This document shows, piece by piece, positions 33,844 to 42,315 of a DNA stretch of 64,000 bases; within the stretch, counting starts at the first letter, position 1; the number at the start of each line of letters is the position of its first letter. Source of the stretch: Pontibacter aquaedesilientis (GTDB taxonomy: Bacteria > Bacteroidota > Bacteroidia > Cytophagales > Hymenobacteraceae); NCBI RefSeq assembly GCF_014773225.1, contig NZ_JACXAJ010000006.1, positions 1 through 64,000 of the forward strand, read 5' to 3'. Under the pieces are notes generated by a model that saw only the letters and a program-made list of their open reading frames with translations, searched no databases and had not been told where the DNA came from. Made by a program: the position numbers and the translations under genes.

Positions 33844-36800
33844 TTAAAAGTTACCGTTTAGACCAAGCGTGAAAGTACGCATTACCGGATAAGAGAAGTC
33901 TGAAGTACCGGTGAAGCTACGCTGTGGGTCCATACCTTCATTTTTAGTGAAGATTTTGGCATTGTCAACTGATACGAATGCACGCATGTTGTTTACACCA
34001 ATTCTTGAAGTCAACGTGTTTGGCAGTGTATAACCTAAGTTGATATTCTTAACATTCAGGTAAGACGCGTCGAACAACCATCTAGTAGAAGCACCATCCT
34101 GACTAGCAATTCCTTGCTGTAGTCTTGGCACATCGGTATTGGTGTTCTCTGGTGTCCAGCGGTTCAGTATATCTTTGCTGAAGTGTGTACCATAAGTACC
34201 TCTATGCATCAAACCAGCATAGTTACCGTCGTAGAATTTACCACCCACTTGGAATGTCATCAAAACTGCAAGGTCAAATCCTTTGTAGCGGAATGAGTTA
34301 GAGAAACCACCGATCAGATCAGGAATAGCAGATCCACGGTAAGCATAGGTTGCATTGTTGATGTTGTTCGTTACTGTATCCTGACCGATGATCTGGTAAG
34401 CCGACGAAGCTGGGTTGTACAAAGTTTTGTCTGTGCGGTACAGGGCATCACCATTGTTAGGATCTACACCGTAATACTCACGCAGCCAGAAAGCATAGAT
34501 GTCCTTTCCTTCTGCAAGACGCTTGGTGCCGTTGATGATCGGGTCACCGTTTGGCATTTCCTTAATCTTGTTCTTGTAGCTTGTCAGGTTAAGGTCCATT
34601 CTCCAGTCGAAATCACTTGTGTTAATTGCATTGTAACCTAACTGCAATTCCCAGCCATTATTAGACATCGTACCAATATTCTGCCACATTTCCAGACCAC
34701 CAGTTGAATAAGGAGTAGGAACCGCGAACAACAAGTTGCTAGAGATACGCTGGAAGTATTCTACTGTACCCTCTACTTTGTTGAAGAATCTGAAGTCAGC
34801 GCCCACGTTGAAGTTAGCGTTAGATTCCCAGATCAGGTCAAGAGCAGGAAGTGAGCTTACAATCGCACCTGGAGCATTTCCATTGTTCCAACCCAGAGAG
34901 TAAAGACCTTGCCACTGGTAATAGCTATCAGTTGCTTCGTTACCTTGCTCACCGTAGCTACCTCTTAACTTCAACTCATCGATCCAGTCAGCAGAAAGGA
35001 AATCTTCTTCTGAAATTCTCCAGCCTGCGCCTATAGAGTAGAAGTTACCCCAACGTGAATCTTTGTAGAAACGCGAAGTACCGTCTCTTCTGAAGCTGGC
35101 AGAAGCCAGGTATTTATCAGAAAGGCTGTAGTTTAACTGAGAGAAATATGATTCGATCTTGTGATCAGAGAAACCTGAAGTACCGTCTGTAATAGTAGCA
35201 GCTGCAGCAAGTTCATTTGTTCCAGGGAACGCAAAACCTGTTTTGGTAGCAGATACGTTTCTAGACTCATATTCGTAGTTTTCGTGACCAGCCAAAGCAC
35301 GTAGGCTATGGTTTCCAAACTGCTTATTCCAAGTCAACACTTGGTTGAAAGTATAAGAAGTTGTTCTGGTATCAGACTTAGTAGAGCGACCGCTTACGTT
35401 TTGAGCGTCACCGTATAGAGAGTTTTGGAAAGTAGTTCCGAAACCGTTGTAGTAGTTACCACCGAAAGTAGTCTTGAAAGTAAAGTCTTCCAGGAATTTC
35501 ACTTCAGCAAAAGTATTCACAGTTGCTTCGCTTCTTCTGATAGATCTTTCGTCAAGCGCTAATGAACCTAACAAGTTAGAGTTTGGCGCATATGGTCTGG
35601 CACCCATCTGACTAGCATTACCCCAGTCCAGTGCACGATCACCTGTTGTCGGATCAGTCACGAATTTACCTTCGCCATCACGCTGCCAAACCGGATAGAT
35701 AGGGCCCATGTAGCGAGAATAATAGAACGGGTTAGAAGTAGCAGTACCTGTTGCGTAGTTACCCTGGTTCTCAGACATGTTACCAGCGATATTGATACCA
35801 GACTTTAACCAGTTAGTTACTTGTGTATTGATGCTAGCACGTGCATTTACACGATCGTATCCAGAGAATTTAGCAACACCTTCTTCCTTGATGTAACCAA
35901 CAGACAGGTAATAGTCACTTTTCTCAGCACCGCCAGAAACGTTCATATTCACGTCAGTACGGTTAGACTGCTGGAACAATTCATCCGCCCATGAATCGCT
36001 GTATAGAAGACGAGCATTTGGGTTCAATCGGCCAGTAGTCGCGTCAATCACCTGATTGCCAGGCACATTGTATGGGTTGTAAACAAGGCCGTTACCACCT
36101 GCGATGTTATCAGATGCGAACTTGTTTGCACCAGCGATATCTTTACCAGCAGTAGGAGCTCCTCCAAGTTTAGCATTACGCATAGCTTCCCACATCAACT
36201 CATAGTACTCCTGCTCATTTACACGCTCGTACTCAGGTATAGCGCGGTCAGAAACACCTCTTCTCAGGTTAACAGCAACGCTAGGTTTGCCTGTTTTACC
36301 TCTTTTAGTTGTGATCATGATCACACCGTTGGCAGCACGCGAACCGTAAAGGGCAGCAGCAGCAGCATCTTTCAATACTGTTACAGACGCAATGTCATCA
36401 GTAGAAATAGACTGAAGCGTACCGCTGAAAGGAACACCATCTACAACATAAAGTGGCTCACTGCTAGAGTTGATTGAACCGATACCACGAACACGCACAG
36501 AAGCATTAGAGCCAGGAGCACCACCACCATTGGTAGTCTGAATACCTGGCACAAGACCTTCAAGCACACGTGTAACAGATGTTACCTGCTGTCTTTCAAT
36601 TGCTTTTGTACTGATAGTAGACTCGGCACCTGTAAAGGCTGTTTTTGTAACAGTACCGTAAGGAACCTGAATTAGAACTTCAGCTAGTTGCTTATTATCA
36701 AGATCAAGCACAACATTAATATTGCTGTTTGAACCGATAGCAGCCTCTTTAGTCACGTATCCAATGTAACGAAACACTAATGCTTTAGCATCTGCTGGTA

Positions 36801-36993
36801 CATTTACACTGAATGATCCGTCTGCATTAGTCGCCGTACCAGTAGAGGTACCCTTCACAACTACAGATACTCCTGGAAGAGGCGAATTGTCACCTGCTCC
36901 CGTAACTTTACCTGTTACTGTCCTGCTTTGTGCCATCACTTGGCCCAAAAGCGCAAACAAAAACAGGAAGTTAAGTAGTAATACTTTCTTCAT
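33844..36993 (-). CDS. SusC/RagA family TonB-linked outer-membrane transporter
   Basis: The 1049-residue protein has a signal peptide, a carboxypeptidase-D-regulatory-like domain (SRTVTGKVTGAGDNSPLPGV, about 22-105), a TonB plug at about 115-230 with SVRVRGIGSINSSSEPLYVV and the SusC hallmark LYGSRAANGVIMITTKRGK, and a 22-strand barrel ending RTFTLGLNGNF. It imports large ligands together with the SusD lipoprotein. No FecI/FecR or hybrid two-component regulator is adjacent. The gene is more AT-rich at third positions than its neighbours and nearly free of the window-wide AGGTATA motif. A promoter with an overlapping inverted repeat lies upstream. Confidence 0.96.
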   Translation of the reverse strand: MKKVLLLNFLFLFALLGQVMAQSRTVTGKVTGAGDNSPLPGVSVVVKGTSTGTATNADGSFSVNVPADAKALVFRYIGYVTKEAAIGSNSNINVVLDLDNKQLAEVLIQVPYGTVTKTAFTGAESTISTKAIERQQVTSVTRVLEGLVPGIQTTNGGGAPGSNASVRVRGIGSINSSSEPLYVVDGVPFSGTLQSISTDDIASVTVLKDAAAAALYGSRAANGVIMITTKRGKTGKPSVAVNLRRGVSDRAIPEYERVNEQEYYELMWEAMRNAKLGGAPTAGKDIAGANKFASDNIAGGNGLVYNPYNVPGNQVIDATTGRLNPNARLLYSDSWADELFQQSNRTDVNMNVSGGAEKSDYYLSVGYIKEEGVAKFSGYDRVNARASINTQVTNWLKSGINIAGNMSENQGNYATGTATSNPFYYSRYMGPIYPVWQRDGEGKFVTDPTTGDRALDWGNASQMGARPYAPNSNLLGSLALDERSIRRSEATVNTFAEVKFLEDFTFKTTFGGNYYNGFGTTFQNSLYGDAQNVSGRSTKSDTRTTSYTFNQVLTWNKQFGNHSLRALAGHENYEYESRNVSATKTGFAFPGTNELAAAATITDGTSGFSDHKIESYFSQLNYSLSDKYLASASFRRDGTSRFYKDSRWGNFYSIGAGWRISEEDFLSADWIDELKLRGSYGEQGNEATDSYYQWQGLYSLGWNNGNAPGAIVSSLPALDLIWESNANFNVGADFRFFNKVEGTVEYFQRISSNLLFAVPTPYSTGGLEMWQNIGTMSNNGWELQLGYNAINTSDFDWRMDLNLTSYKNKIKEMPNGDPIINGTKRLAEGKDIYAFWLREYYGVDPNNGDALYRTDKTLYNPASSAYQIIGQDTVTNNINNATYAYRGSAIPDLIGGFSNSFRYKGFDLAVLMTFQVGGKFYDGNYAGLMHRGTYGTHFSKDILNRWTPENTNTDVPRLQQGIASQDGASTRWLFDASYLNVKNINLGYTLPNTLTSRIGVNNMRAFVSVDNAKIFTKNEGMDPQRSFTGTSDFSYPVMRTFTLGLNGNF

Positions 36994-37044
36994 AAACTAC
37001 ACTTGTTTTGTTAGGTTGTTGATAAAAGATTAGATAATAGAATA

Positions 37045-37085
37045 GTTTTCTCTCCAAATATAGAGAGAAAACAAACACCGCAAAA
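37045..37085 (-). promoter_or_regulatory. susC promoter with inverted repeat around the -7 box
   Basis: On the minus strand, TTTTG (37081-37085) and TATATTTG (37055-37062) form a -33/-7 pair with an 18-bp spacer. The -7 box is exactly the eight-base loop between GTTTTCTCTC (37045-37054) and GAGAGAAAAC (37063-37072), perfect 10-bp inverted arms. This is a candidate operator or a 5' RNA hairpin, about 50-60 bp upstream of the susC ATG. Confidence 0.65.
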
Positions 37086-37446
37086 CCTTTAAATGAAAAT
37101 CTTCGTAAATAATTTTTCGCCCCGAAACTTTCCTGACAAGTCTCTCAAAGCTTCCTATGCGTCTAATTTCCAGGTTTTTGACCACAGAAACCTCAAATCC
37201 GGAGTAAATTTGTATGCTTAGAGCCGCGCAGATGAGATTTAGTTTGAATGCAGGATGCATTCCCATGATAACTCCCCTTATCACCCCTTAGCCTATACCC
37301 ATATCCATTGTTATACCCATGCAAGATTATGCATGGGCATGAAGGTTGTTTTAAAAAACTCACACATTACACGCTAACTCGTTCAACTAGAATATACCAG
37401 GGCACCTGATGTTATAGAGCGTCAGACGAGCTTGGAAATAGCATCG
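37086..37446. other. intergenic region, no gene seen
   Basis: About 360 bases. A minus-strand frame at 37030-37284 covers the susC promoter and has no protein features. TATACCCATATCC and TTATACCCATGC are partial copies of the common TATACC motif. TGCATGGG and CCCATGCA elements form a short inverted repeat near 37316-37338. Confidence 0.35.
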
Positions 37447-37824
37447 CTAAACCCCGTACCCGTTTGTTCCACCATATTGCCCCATCATCATAGCATGCAC
37501 CTGTTGTGCTTCTTTCACATTGTACTCAAAGGCCAGGCGCTTGTAATTGACGACATCGATAATGGTGCCGATGAAGCAAAGGCCTCCGGTGAATAGGTAT
37601 AGAAGTCCCATGCCGATGCTGCCAAGGATAAACCGATGTACGCCTGCCACTCCAAAAAATCCGATTGCGGCTGTTATAAGGATCAGCAGCGGGTCACGGC
37701 GGCGGGCTCGGTAAATAGTCGCAAACTGCTGCGCTTCCTGGTCGGACATGTTGTTAAAGATGCCTTGCAGGTAAGACATCTCGTCTGGCTCCAGTTCCGG
37801 CATAAAATTAAAAACGTTTGGCAT
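37447..37824 (-). CDS. TM2 domain membrane protein
   Basis: The 125-residue protein has a soluble N-terminal half (LEPDEMSYLQGIFNNMSDQE) and a TM2 domain at about 46-100: two transmembrane helices joined by the short conserved turn, as in FFGVAGVHRFILGSIGMGLL and LYLFTGGLCFIGTIIDVV. A glycine- and methionine-rich tail follows. TM2 proteins are small membrane proteins of uncertain role. Its start overlaps the stop of the upstream DUF2752 gene by 17 bp, so they are co-transcribed. Confidence 0.88.
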   Translation of the reverse strand: MPNVFNFMPELEPDEMSYLQGIFNNMSDQEAQQFATIYRARRRDPLLILITAAIGFFGVAGVHRFILGSIGMGLLYLFTGGLCFIGTIIDVVNYKRLAFEYNVKEAQQVHAMMMGQYGGTNGYGV

Positions 37825-38158
37825 GATGATTATTGGTTAGTTGATTCCTAATTTGTGTCCTGCACAGCCATAGCAGCGAAAAAATACGCCTGCCAAGTAT
37901 AAGCAGTGCCGGCAGTCCTAGTATATGGGCCTCCCAGGAAGCCCGCCACTCCCCTCTGAACAGGAAAGCGATGCTATGTCCCAATCCGCAACCGGGGCAT
38001 CGCGCGTCGGTTACCCAACTCCACGGACAAAGGCTAAAAAGATGCGTTTCCATCGGATTCATCAGCGCCAGCAGCACAATGGCAACCACCCAACAGACCG
38101 CCTCCAGAAATCCGTTTGTTCGCAAAAGCCTTGCATGATGTATCATAGATGCTGGCAT
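37808..38158 (-). CDS. DUF2752 membrane protein
   Basis: The 116-residue protein matches DUF2752 by the conserved CPGCGLGHSIAFLFRGEW block (about 53-70) between two hydrophobic helices (VCWVVAIVLLALMNP and HILGLPALLILGRRIFSLLW). The family is common in Bacteroidota, where it often neighbours TM2 genes, as here. Function is not established; the paired cysteines could bind a metal. Confidence 0.85.
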   Translation of the reverse strand: MPASMIHHARLLRTNGFLEAVCWVVAIVLLALMNPMETHLFSLCPWSWVTDARCPGCGLGHSIAFLFRGEWRASWEAHILGLPALLILGRRIFSLLWLCRTQIRNQLTNNHHAKRF

Positions 38159-38299
38159 AATTCACATAAGTTATGTCAATTATCTGATAACCGCAAACAT
38201 GGTTAGTATTATCTAGCCGGGCTATCCACTTGGTCCGGGTAACAACCCCATAAACGATTTACGTATGATGAATGAAAACCTGGAGGAAGAAACTGAGCG

Positions 38300-38518
38300 A
38301 TGAAATGCAATGTAGGTCAAACTGAACAGAAGTTGCGCGTGCTGGCAGGTATAGCTATAGTCGGCGTGGGTGCCTATTTTAACCTGAAAGGGCTGGCGGC
38401 GCTAGGGCTTATACCGATCGTAACTGGCATGCTCCGTTACTGCCCTGCTAATCACGCCATCGGCTACAATGGCTGTGCCGTGCACCCACACCACAAGGTT
38501 AAAAGCGCCGTGCTATGA
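38300..38518 (+). CDS. DUF2892 (YgaP-like transmembrane) protein
   Basis: The 72-residue protein begins MKCNVGQTEQKLRVLAGIAI, then has two short transmembrane segments and the terminal CPANHAIGYNGC, all typical of the DUF2892 inner-membrane family, which resembles the membrane part of the rhodanese YgaP. Two cysteines near the C-terminus are conserved in the family. It stands alone. Confidence 0.85.
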   Translation: MKCNVGQTEQKLRVLAGIAIVGVGAYFNLKGLAALGLIPIVTGMLRYCPANHAIGYNGCAVHPHHKVKSAVL

Positions 38519-38637
38519 CAAAAGCCTAACCCGAGACCTGCCTGTCTTTACCGGTTGGCTTCTTAAAGGCCCTTCAGACTTGATTTTTATTTTATAGCTT
38601 TATAAGATCCAATCCGTTCACCACTATTTAAAGCACC

Positions 38638-39171
38638 TTGAGAAAAATCGTCCTTTACATTGCCGCCAGCACCGACGGCTTCATCGCCCGCCCCGACGGC
38701 AACATCGACTGGCTTCAAGACAAAAAATACAACATCCCTGATGAAGACTTCGGCTACACTGCTTTCCTGCAGACCATTGACACTACTCTGATGGGACACA
38801 ATACCTACAAGGAAGTCATGGGCTTCGACATGCCTTTCCCCTACCCTGACCTGAAAAACTATGTGTTCAGCAGGTCGGAGCAGGCGGACACGGCATGCGT
38901 ATCTTTCATAAAGGATGATGTAGTAGACTTTATTGAGAAGCTCAAAGAACAACCGGGGAAGGACATCTGGCTGATCGGTGGCGGGCAACTCAACTCCGTG
39001 GTACTCAACGCCGGTTTGCTCGACGAAATCATTCTGACCTATATCCCGATTATCTTGGGCAAAGGCATACGTTTGTTTTCTGAAGAGGCCAATGAGCACA
39101 AGCTAAAGCTGATCCCAACCGAAAATAAGCTCTACCGGAACGGCTTTCTGCAGGTAAGGTATAGCTGCTAG
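38638..39171 (+). CDS. dihydrofolate reductase family protein (RibD C-terminal-like)
   Basis: A 177-residue NADPH-dependent reductase of the RibD-C/DHFR fold: RKIVLYIAASTDGFIARPDG, TTLMGHNTYKEVMGFDMPFP, and KDIWLIGGGQLNSVVLNAGL match the YyaP/YwjB-type members, which are widespread and mostly uncharacterised. The frame starts with TTG at 38638 and no ATG occurs before the conserved N-terminus, so TTG is the likely start. It is monocistronic. Confidence 0.85.
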   Translation: MRKIVLYIAASTDGFIARPDGNIDWLQDKKYNIPDEDFGYTAFLQTIDTTLMGHNTYKEVMGFDMPFPYPDLKNYVFSRSEQADTACVSFIKDDVVDFIEKLKEQPGKDIWLIGGGQLNSVVLNAGLLDEIILTYIPIILGKGIRLFSEEANEHKLKLIPTENKLYRNGFLQVRYSC

Positions 39172-39177
39172 CAACAA

Positions 39178-39213
39178 GAAGCCCCGCTCTGCATTTACAG
39201 AATGGGGCTTCCT
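39178..39213. terminator. stem-loop terminator candidate
   Basis: GAAGCCCC pairs with GGGGCTTC, and an inner TCTG pairs with CAGA around CATTTA. The U-tract is weak (CCTGTTT). Confidence 0.5.
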
Positions 39214-39306
39214 GTTTAAACAATGGATGCTAATGTTTTAGGGCTATTGATGCAGATTGATTGTTGCTAATAATAAAACCGGATTTAAAATTTATCCGAC
39301 AGTACA

Positions 39307-39552
39307 TTAAGCCGCGGGCTGACTTGGTGAAGGGTTTTCATTTACCTGATCGCCCTGTTTCTCCTGATTCAGCTCGGCCTTTTTTTTATGCTCAAGCTCC
39401 ATCCTTTCATCATCCATCATCTCTTGGTTAATGGCTTCGGAAAACTGCCTGGTAAACCCAAAATTGTTTTCCTCTGATCTTACATCGTAATTTCCAGTAT
39501 TAAAAAATAATCCTGAAAGGTAGCCTCTTCTATGTCGTCTCATCTCACTCAC
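39307..39552 (-). CDS. small charged hypothetical protein
   Basis: An 81-residue protein without hydrophobic segment: MSEMRRHRRGYLSGLFFNTG, then FTRQFSEAINQEMMDDERME, and a disordered tail rich in Lys, Glu, Asn and Pro. I do not recognise the family. Coding is suggested by composition and by its isolation between two non-coding stretches. Confidence 0.45.
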   Translation of the reverse strand: MSEMRRHRRGYLSGLFFNTGNYDVRSEENNFGFTRQFSEAINQEMMDDERMELEHKKKAELNQEKQGDQVNENPSPSQPAA

Positions 39553-39693
39553 TCCTTTCTATTAAATGGTAACCGGGTCGCCCCGAATTCATGTTAAACT
39601 ATTGATTTATAATATATTATACGCAAATCTTACAATAAAAGGCTTGAATCTAGGCATTAAGTGCACCATGGTGGCCCAAGGATGATCATCTAT

Positions 39694-39730
39694 AAAAAAA
39701 GCCCTGCAGGGATTATCCGTACAGGGCTTC
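39694..39730 (-). terminator. terminator of the DEAD-box helicase gene
   Basis: AAGCCCTG (39699-39706) pairs with CAGGGCTT (39722-39729). On the minus strand the stem is followed by TTTTTTTATA. Confidence 0.85.
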
Positions 39731-39757
39731 ATTTAATATGGTAGACAGGCGGGCTTC

Positions 39758-41023
39758 TTACTTTTTCTTTTTCGCTTTCGTTTTTGCCTTCTTGGCTTTG
39801 GCGGCTTTCACCTTGGCTTCCGTTTCTTCTGCCTCCTTGATCAATGCCTTCCAGTCGAACTTGGCCTCCGGACTGAAGTCGATGGTGGCTTCGCGGTCTT
39901 CAGGATCTAGCTCCAGCACTTTAATGTCTTTTGTGAGGTATGTCTGAATCTCGTCGAGGATGGGTTTCTCCTCTTTGCTGCAGAACGAGACGGCTATACC
40001 TTTGGCGGTGCCTCGGCCAGTACGGCCCACACGGTGTACATAATTTTCAGGCTGGTCGGGCAAGTCATAGTTCACCACATAGTCTACGAGCGGTATGTCG
40101 ATCCCGCGGGCACTCACGTCAGTGGCAATCAACAGCTTCACATCACCTTTCTTGAAGCGCTTCATCACGTCAGTGCGGTCTTTCTGCTCTTTGCCGCCGT
40201 GTATGCTCAGGGCCTCTATACCTACACGCTCCATGGCCGCCACAACACGCTCGGCACGAACCTGCGTACGCACAAAGGCCAGTATCTTCTTATCAGGGTT
40301 CTCCTTCACGACACGCTCCAGGAAAAAGCGCTTCTCGTCCATCTCCACATACATGACCGAGTGATCCACGTTTTTGGAAACCGGGTCTTTCGGCGAGATC
40401 TGTATACGCACCGGTTTGTTCACCAGCGAGTAGGCCAGGTCTTTTATCTTCTCGTTGATGGTGGCCGAGAAGAACAGTGTCTGCCGCTTACGTGGCAATT
40501 TGGTGATCAGCTGCCGGATGTCGTGGATGAAGCCGAGGTCGAGCATGTGGTCGGCCTCATCAAGCACCAGCACCTCCACGCGCTCCAATCGGATGTGGCC
40601 CTGGCTAACCAGGTCAAATAAACGGCCCGGCGTGGCCACCAGTATATCTATACCTGCCTCCAACTTCGCAATCTGTGGTCCTTGCTCGACACCACCGAAC
40701 ACACAAAAAGTTTTCACACGGGTATGGCGCCCGATCTGCTCAAAGACTTCCGTGATTTGCACCGCCAGCTCACGGGTGGGTACCATCACGACGCATTTAA
40801 TGCCATCCTCTCGGCGGCGGTTTTTGGAAAACTGCAGCTTGTCGAGTATAGGTATAGCAAAGGCGGCGGTCTTACCGGTGCCTGTCTGCGCAATCGCCAG
40901 CACGTCCTCCCCTTTCATGATGGGCGGGATGGCTTTGAACTGTATATCAGTCGGTTTCCGGAATCCAAGCTTGTCCAGGCTCTTCTTGATTTCGTCGGAT
41001 ATGCGGTAGTCTTCGAACTTCAT
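39758..41023 (-). CDS. DEAD-box ATP-dependent RNA helicase
   Basis: The 421-residue protein has all helicase motifs in order: Q motif GFRKPTDIQFKAIP, AQTGTGKTAAFAIP (I), VPTRELAVQ (Ia), TPGRLFDL (Ib), VLDEADHMLD (II), FFSAT (III), ATDVSARGIDIP (V) and HRVGRTGRGTA (VI). The lysine- and alanine-rich C-terminus (EAKVKAAKAKKAKTKAKKKK) is typical of RhlE/CsdA-like helicases of Bacteroidota that act in ribosome assembly and RNA decay at low temperature. CAAAGGTA at 41077-41084 reads TACCTTTG on the minus strand, a consensus -7 box. Confidence 0.95.
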   Translation of the reverse strand: MKFEDYRISDEIKKSLDKLGFRKPTDIQFKAIPPIMKGEDVLAIAQTGTGKTAAFAIPILDKLQFSKNRRREDGIKCVVMVPTRELAVQITEVFEQIGRHTRVKTFCVFGGVEQGPQIAKLEAGIDILVATPGRLFDLVSQGHIRLERVEVLVLDEADHMLDLGFIHDIRQLITKLPRKRQTLFFSATINEKIKDLAYSLVNKPVRIQISPKDPVSKNVDHSVMYVEMDEKRFFLERVVKENPDKKILAFVRTQVRAERVVAAMERVGIEALSIHGGKEQKDRTDVMKRFKKGDVKLLIATDVSARGIDIPLVDYVVNYDLPDQPENYVHRVGRTGRGTAKGIAVSFCSKEEKPILDEIQTYLTKDIKVLELDPEDREATIDFSPEAKFDWKALIKEAEETEAKVKAAKAKKAKTKAKKKK

Positions 41024-41105
41024 GGTGTTGTGTTACTGGTTGGCTGCTGACCAATGTGTAAGGCCCCAGCGAGTTGCAAAGGTACAGCTTCTTTTTCTGT
41101 TTCAC

Positions 41106-41864
41106 CTAAGGTATAGCCGGTTGCTGTTCCGCCACTTGCTGCCCTGGCCCTAGCTCGTCTTTCATGATGCCGTCCAGCTCCTGCAAGGCTTTGCTACAAT
41201 TGCCCCGGTAAGAGGAGCCGTGCATGATCGCGAGTGTAGCCGGTTTTAAATCTGCCAGTTGCTGCAGCATGCCTTTGGTTTTGTGGGTATAGGGCATATA
41301 ATCAGGCAACGGTGAGGACTGGCCCGCCCGTAATGCTTCGCGCACCTCACCCAGAATATCATGCTCAGTCAGGGCAATGCCGTTGCCATCCTGGTGGAAG
41401 AGGTCAGAACAGAAAAGCGTCCTGTTCTTTTCCTCGAACAGCACACCGGCATCCCAGCCATGCGGCAAATGGGGCGTAGGTATAAACCGGTAGCTATACT
41501 TGCCCGTCTCGAGCAGGTCTCCCTTACCCAGCCCCCTGGCCGGGCGGATGGCAAAATCCCCCATGTTCACCATCGCCCCTATCTCGCTGCAGACGGCTAC
41601 TGCCTGGGGTGCCACCGCAAGCCAATCATTCAGGGAGCCGCACTCGTCTACCTCAAAATGACTAAATCCCACCCACCGGAGATCTTTAATCTTCATAATA
41701 CTGGAAACGGCTTCTTTCAGCATTGGGAACATCATGCGCATACCGGCATGGTAAAGCATGGGCTCCTCGTCTTTGATGAGGAAATGGTTGAACTGCATGT
41801 TGTAGTCCGGCACATACAGGCTGATACGGTAGACATCCGGAGCAATCTCGTTGATAGTAGTCAT
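41106..41864 (-). CDS. MBL-fold metallo-hydrolase, ODP (diiron) type
   Basis: The 252-residue protein belongs to the metallo-beta-lactamase fold. The metal motif is SHFEVDECGSL (HxExDxxG), which marks the ODP subgroup, where a diiron centre reacts with oxygen, in contrast to the HxHxDH hydrolases. Further ligands are in IPTPHLPHGWD and LFCSDLFHQDG, and the late histidine in AIMHGSSYRG. Flavodiiron proteins add a flavodoxin domain, which is absent here, so it may be a stand-alone oxygen or peroxide sensor/reductase. It is monocistronic. Confidence 0.85.
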   Translation of the reverse strand: MTTINEIAPDVYRISLYVPDYNMQFNHFLIKDEEPMLYHAGMRMMFPMLKEAVSSIMKIKDLRWVGFSHFEVDECGSLNDWLAVAPQAVAVCSEIGAMVNMGDFAIRPARGLGKGDLLETGKYSYRFIPTPHLPHGWDAGVLFEEKNRTLFCSDLFHQDGNGIALTEHDILGEVREALRAGQSSPLPDYMPYTHKTKGMLQQLADLKPATLAIMHGSSYRGNCSKALQELDGIMKDELGPGQQVAEQQPAIP

Positions 41865-42010
41865 CGTTTCAAGAAATAAATTTCACAAAGGGCACAGGCA
41901 CGCTATACCTGATTATACGATAATCACATAACTTCCGTCCTCAAACCCGGTGAGCATCAAAAGCAAAATAAACTCAATTAATAGTATTACTATTGTATAA
42001 GAAGTTGCAG

Positions 42011-42018
42011 TAACTTTG
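42011..42018 (+). promoter_or_regulatory. -7 box of the putative structured RNA
   Basis: TAACTTTG is an exact Bacteroidota -7 consensus. A TTG at 41993-41995 gives a short 15-bp spacer. Transcription would begin near 42024, well before the exporter gene at 42316. Confidence 0.6.
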
Positions 42019-42023
42019 CAGCA

Positions 42024-42247
42024 CCATTAGCAAGCGGTGAGTGGCCAGCTAAAAGGTGATAAAAATTTAAAATCGCAGGTATAGTGGCAATCCTGCCAAA
42101 GCCATACTCCCTTAACCAAAAAGCACCGTCTGGGGTCGCAGGGCTAACAGGGGAAGTGTCTTTTAAGGGATTGCTCAGGCATTTGGCAGTTCACCCCCCA
42201 AAAGCTGACTGTTGAGCTGCTCCGGAGTAACCGCGATTTTTTTTAAA
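42024..42247 (+). ncRNA. putative structured RNA, 6S-like architecture
   Basis: About 220 nt with no open frame. A closing stem AAAATCGC-a-GGT (42069-42080) pairs with ACC-GCGATTTT (42230-42240), immediately followed by a U-run. An apical rod pairs CTGCCAAAGCC (42093-42103) with GGC-a-TTTGGCAG (42178-42189), TCCCTTAA (42108-42115) with TTAAGGGA (42163-42170), and AAAGCAC (42120-42126) with GTG-t-CTTT. Between them is a large asymmetric bubble. A 5' hairpin TTAGC/GCTAA precedes. Closing stem, bubble and apical stem are the plan of 6S RNA, but I cannot exclude a leader of the exporter operon. Not one of the riboswitch classes I know. Confidence 0.55.
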
Positions 42248-42249
42248 CA

Positions 42250-42300
42250 TTTGACATACCCGGCAATTGATAAAATAGCCAATGCCGGCCCAAGACTTAT
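42250..42300 (+). promoter_or_regulatory. possible exporter promoter and hairpin
   Basis: TTGACA (42251-42256) and TAAAAT (about 42274-42279) look like a general sigma-70 pair; CCGGCAATTG and CAATGCCGG nearby form an imperfect hairpin (about 42260-42293). Both are weak but lie just before the ATG at 42316. Confidence 0.3.
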
Positions 42301-42315
42301 ACTTGAACCGAACCC

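Noticed and set aside
37030-37284. 84-codon minus-strand frame upstream of susC
   Set aside because: It spans the susC promoter and inverted repeat and has no protein features.
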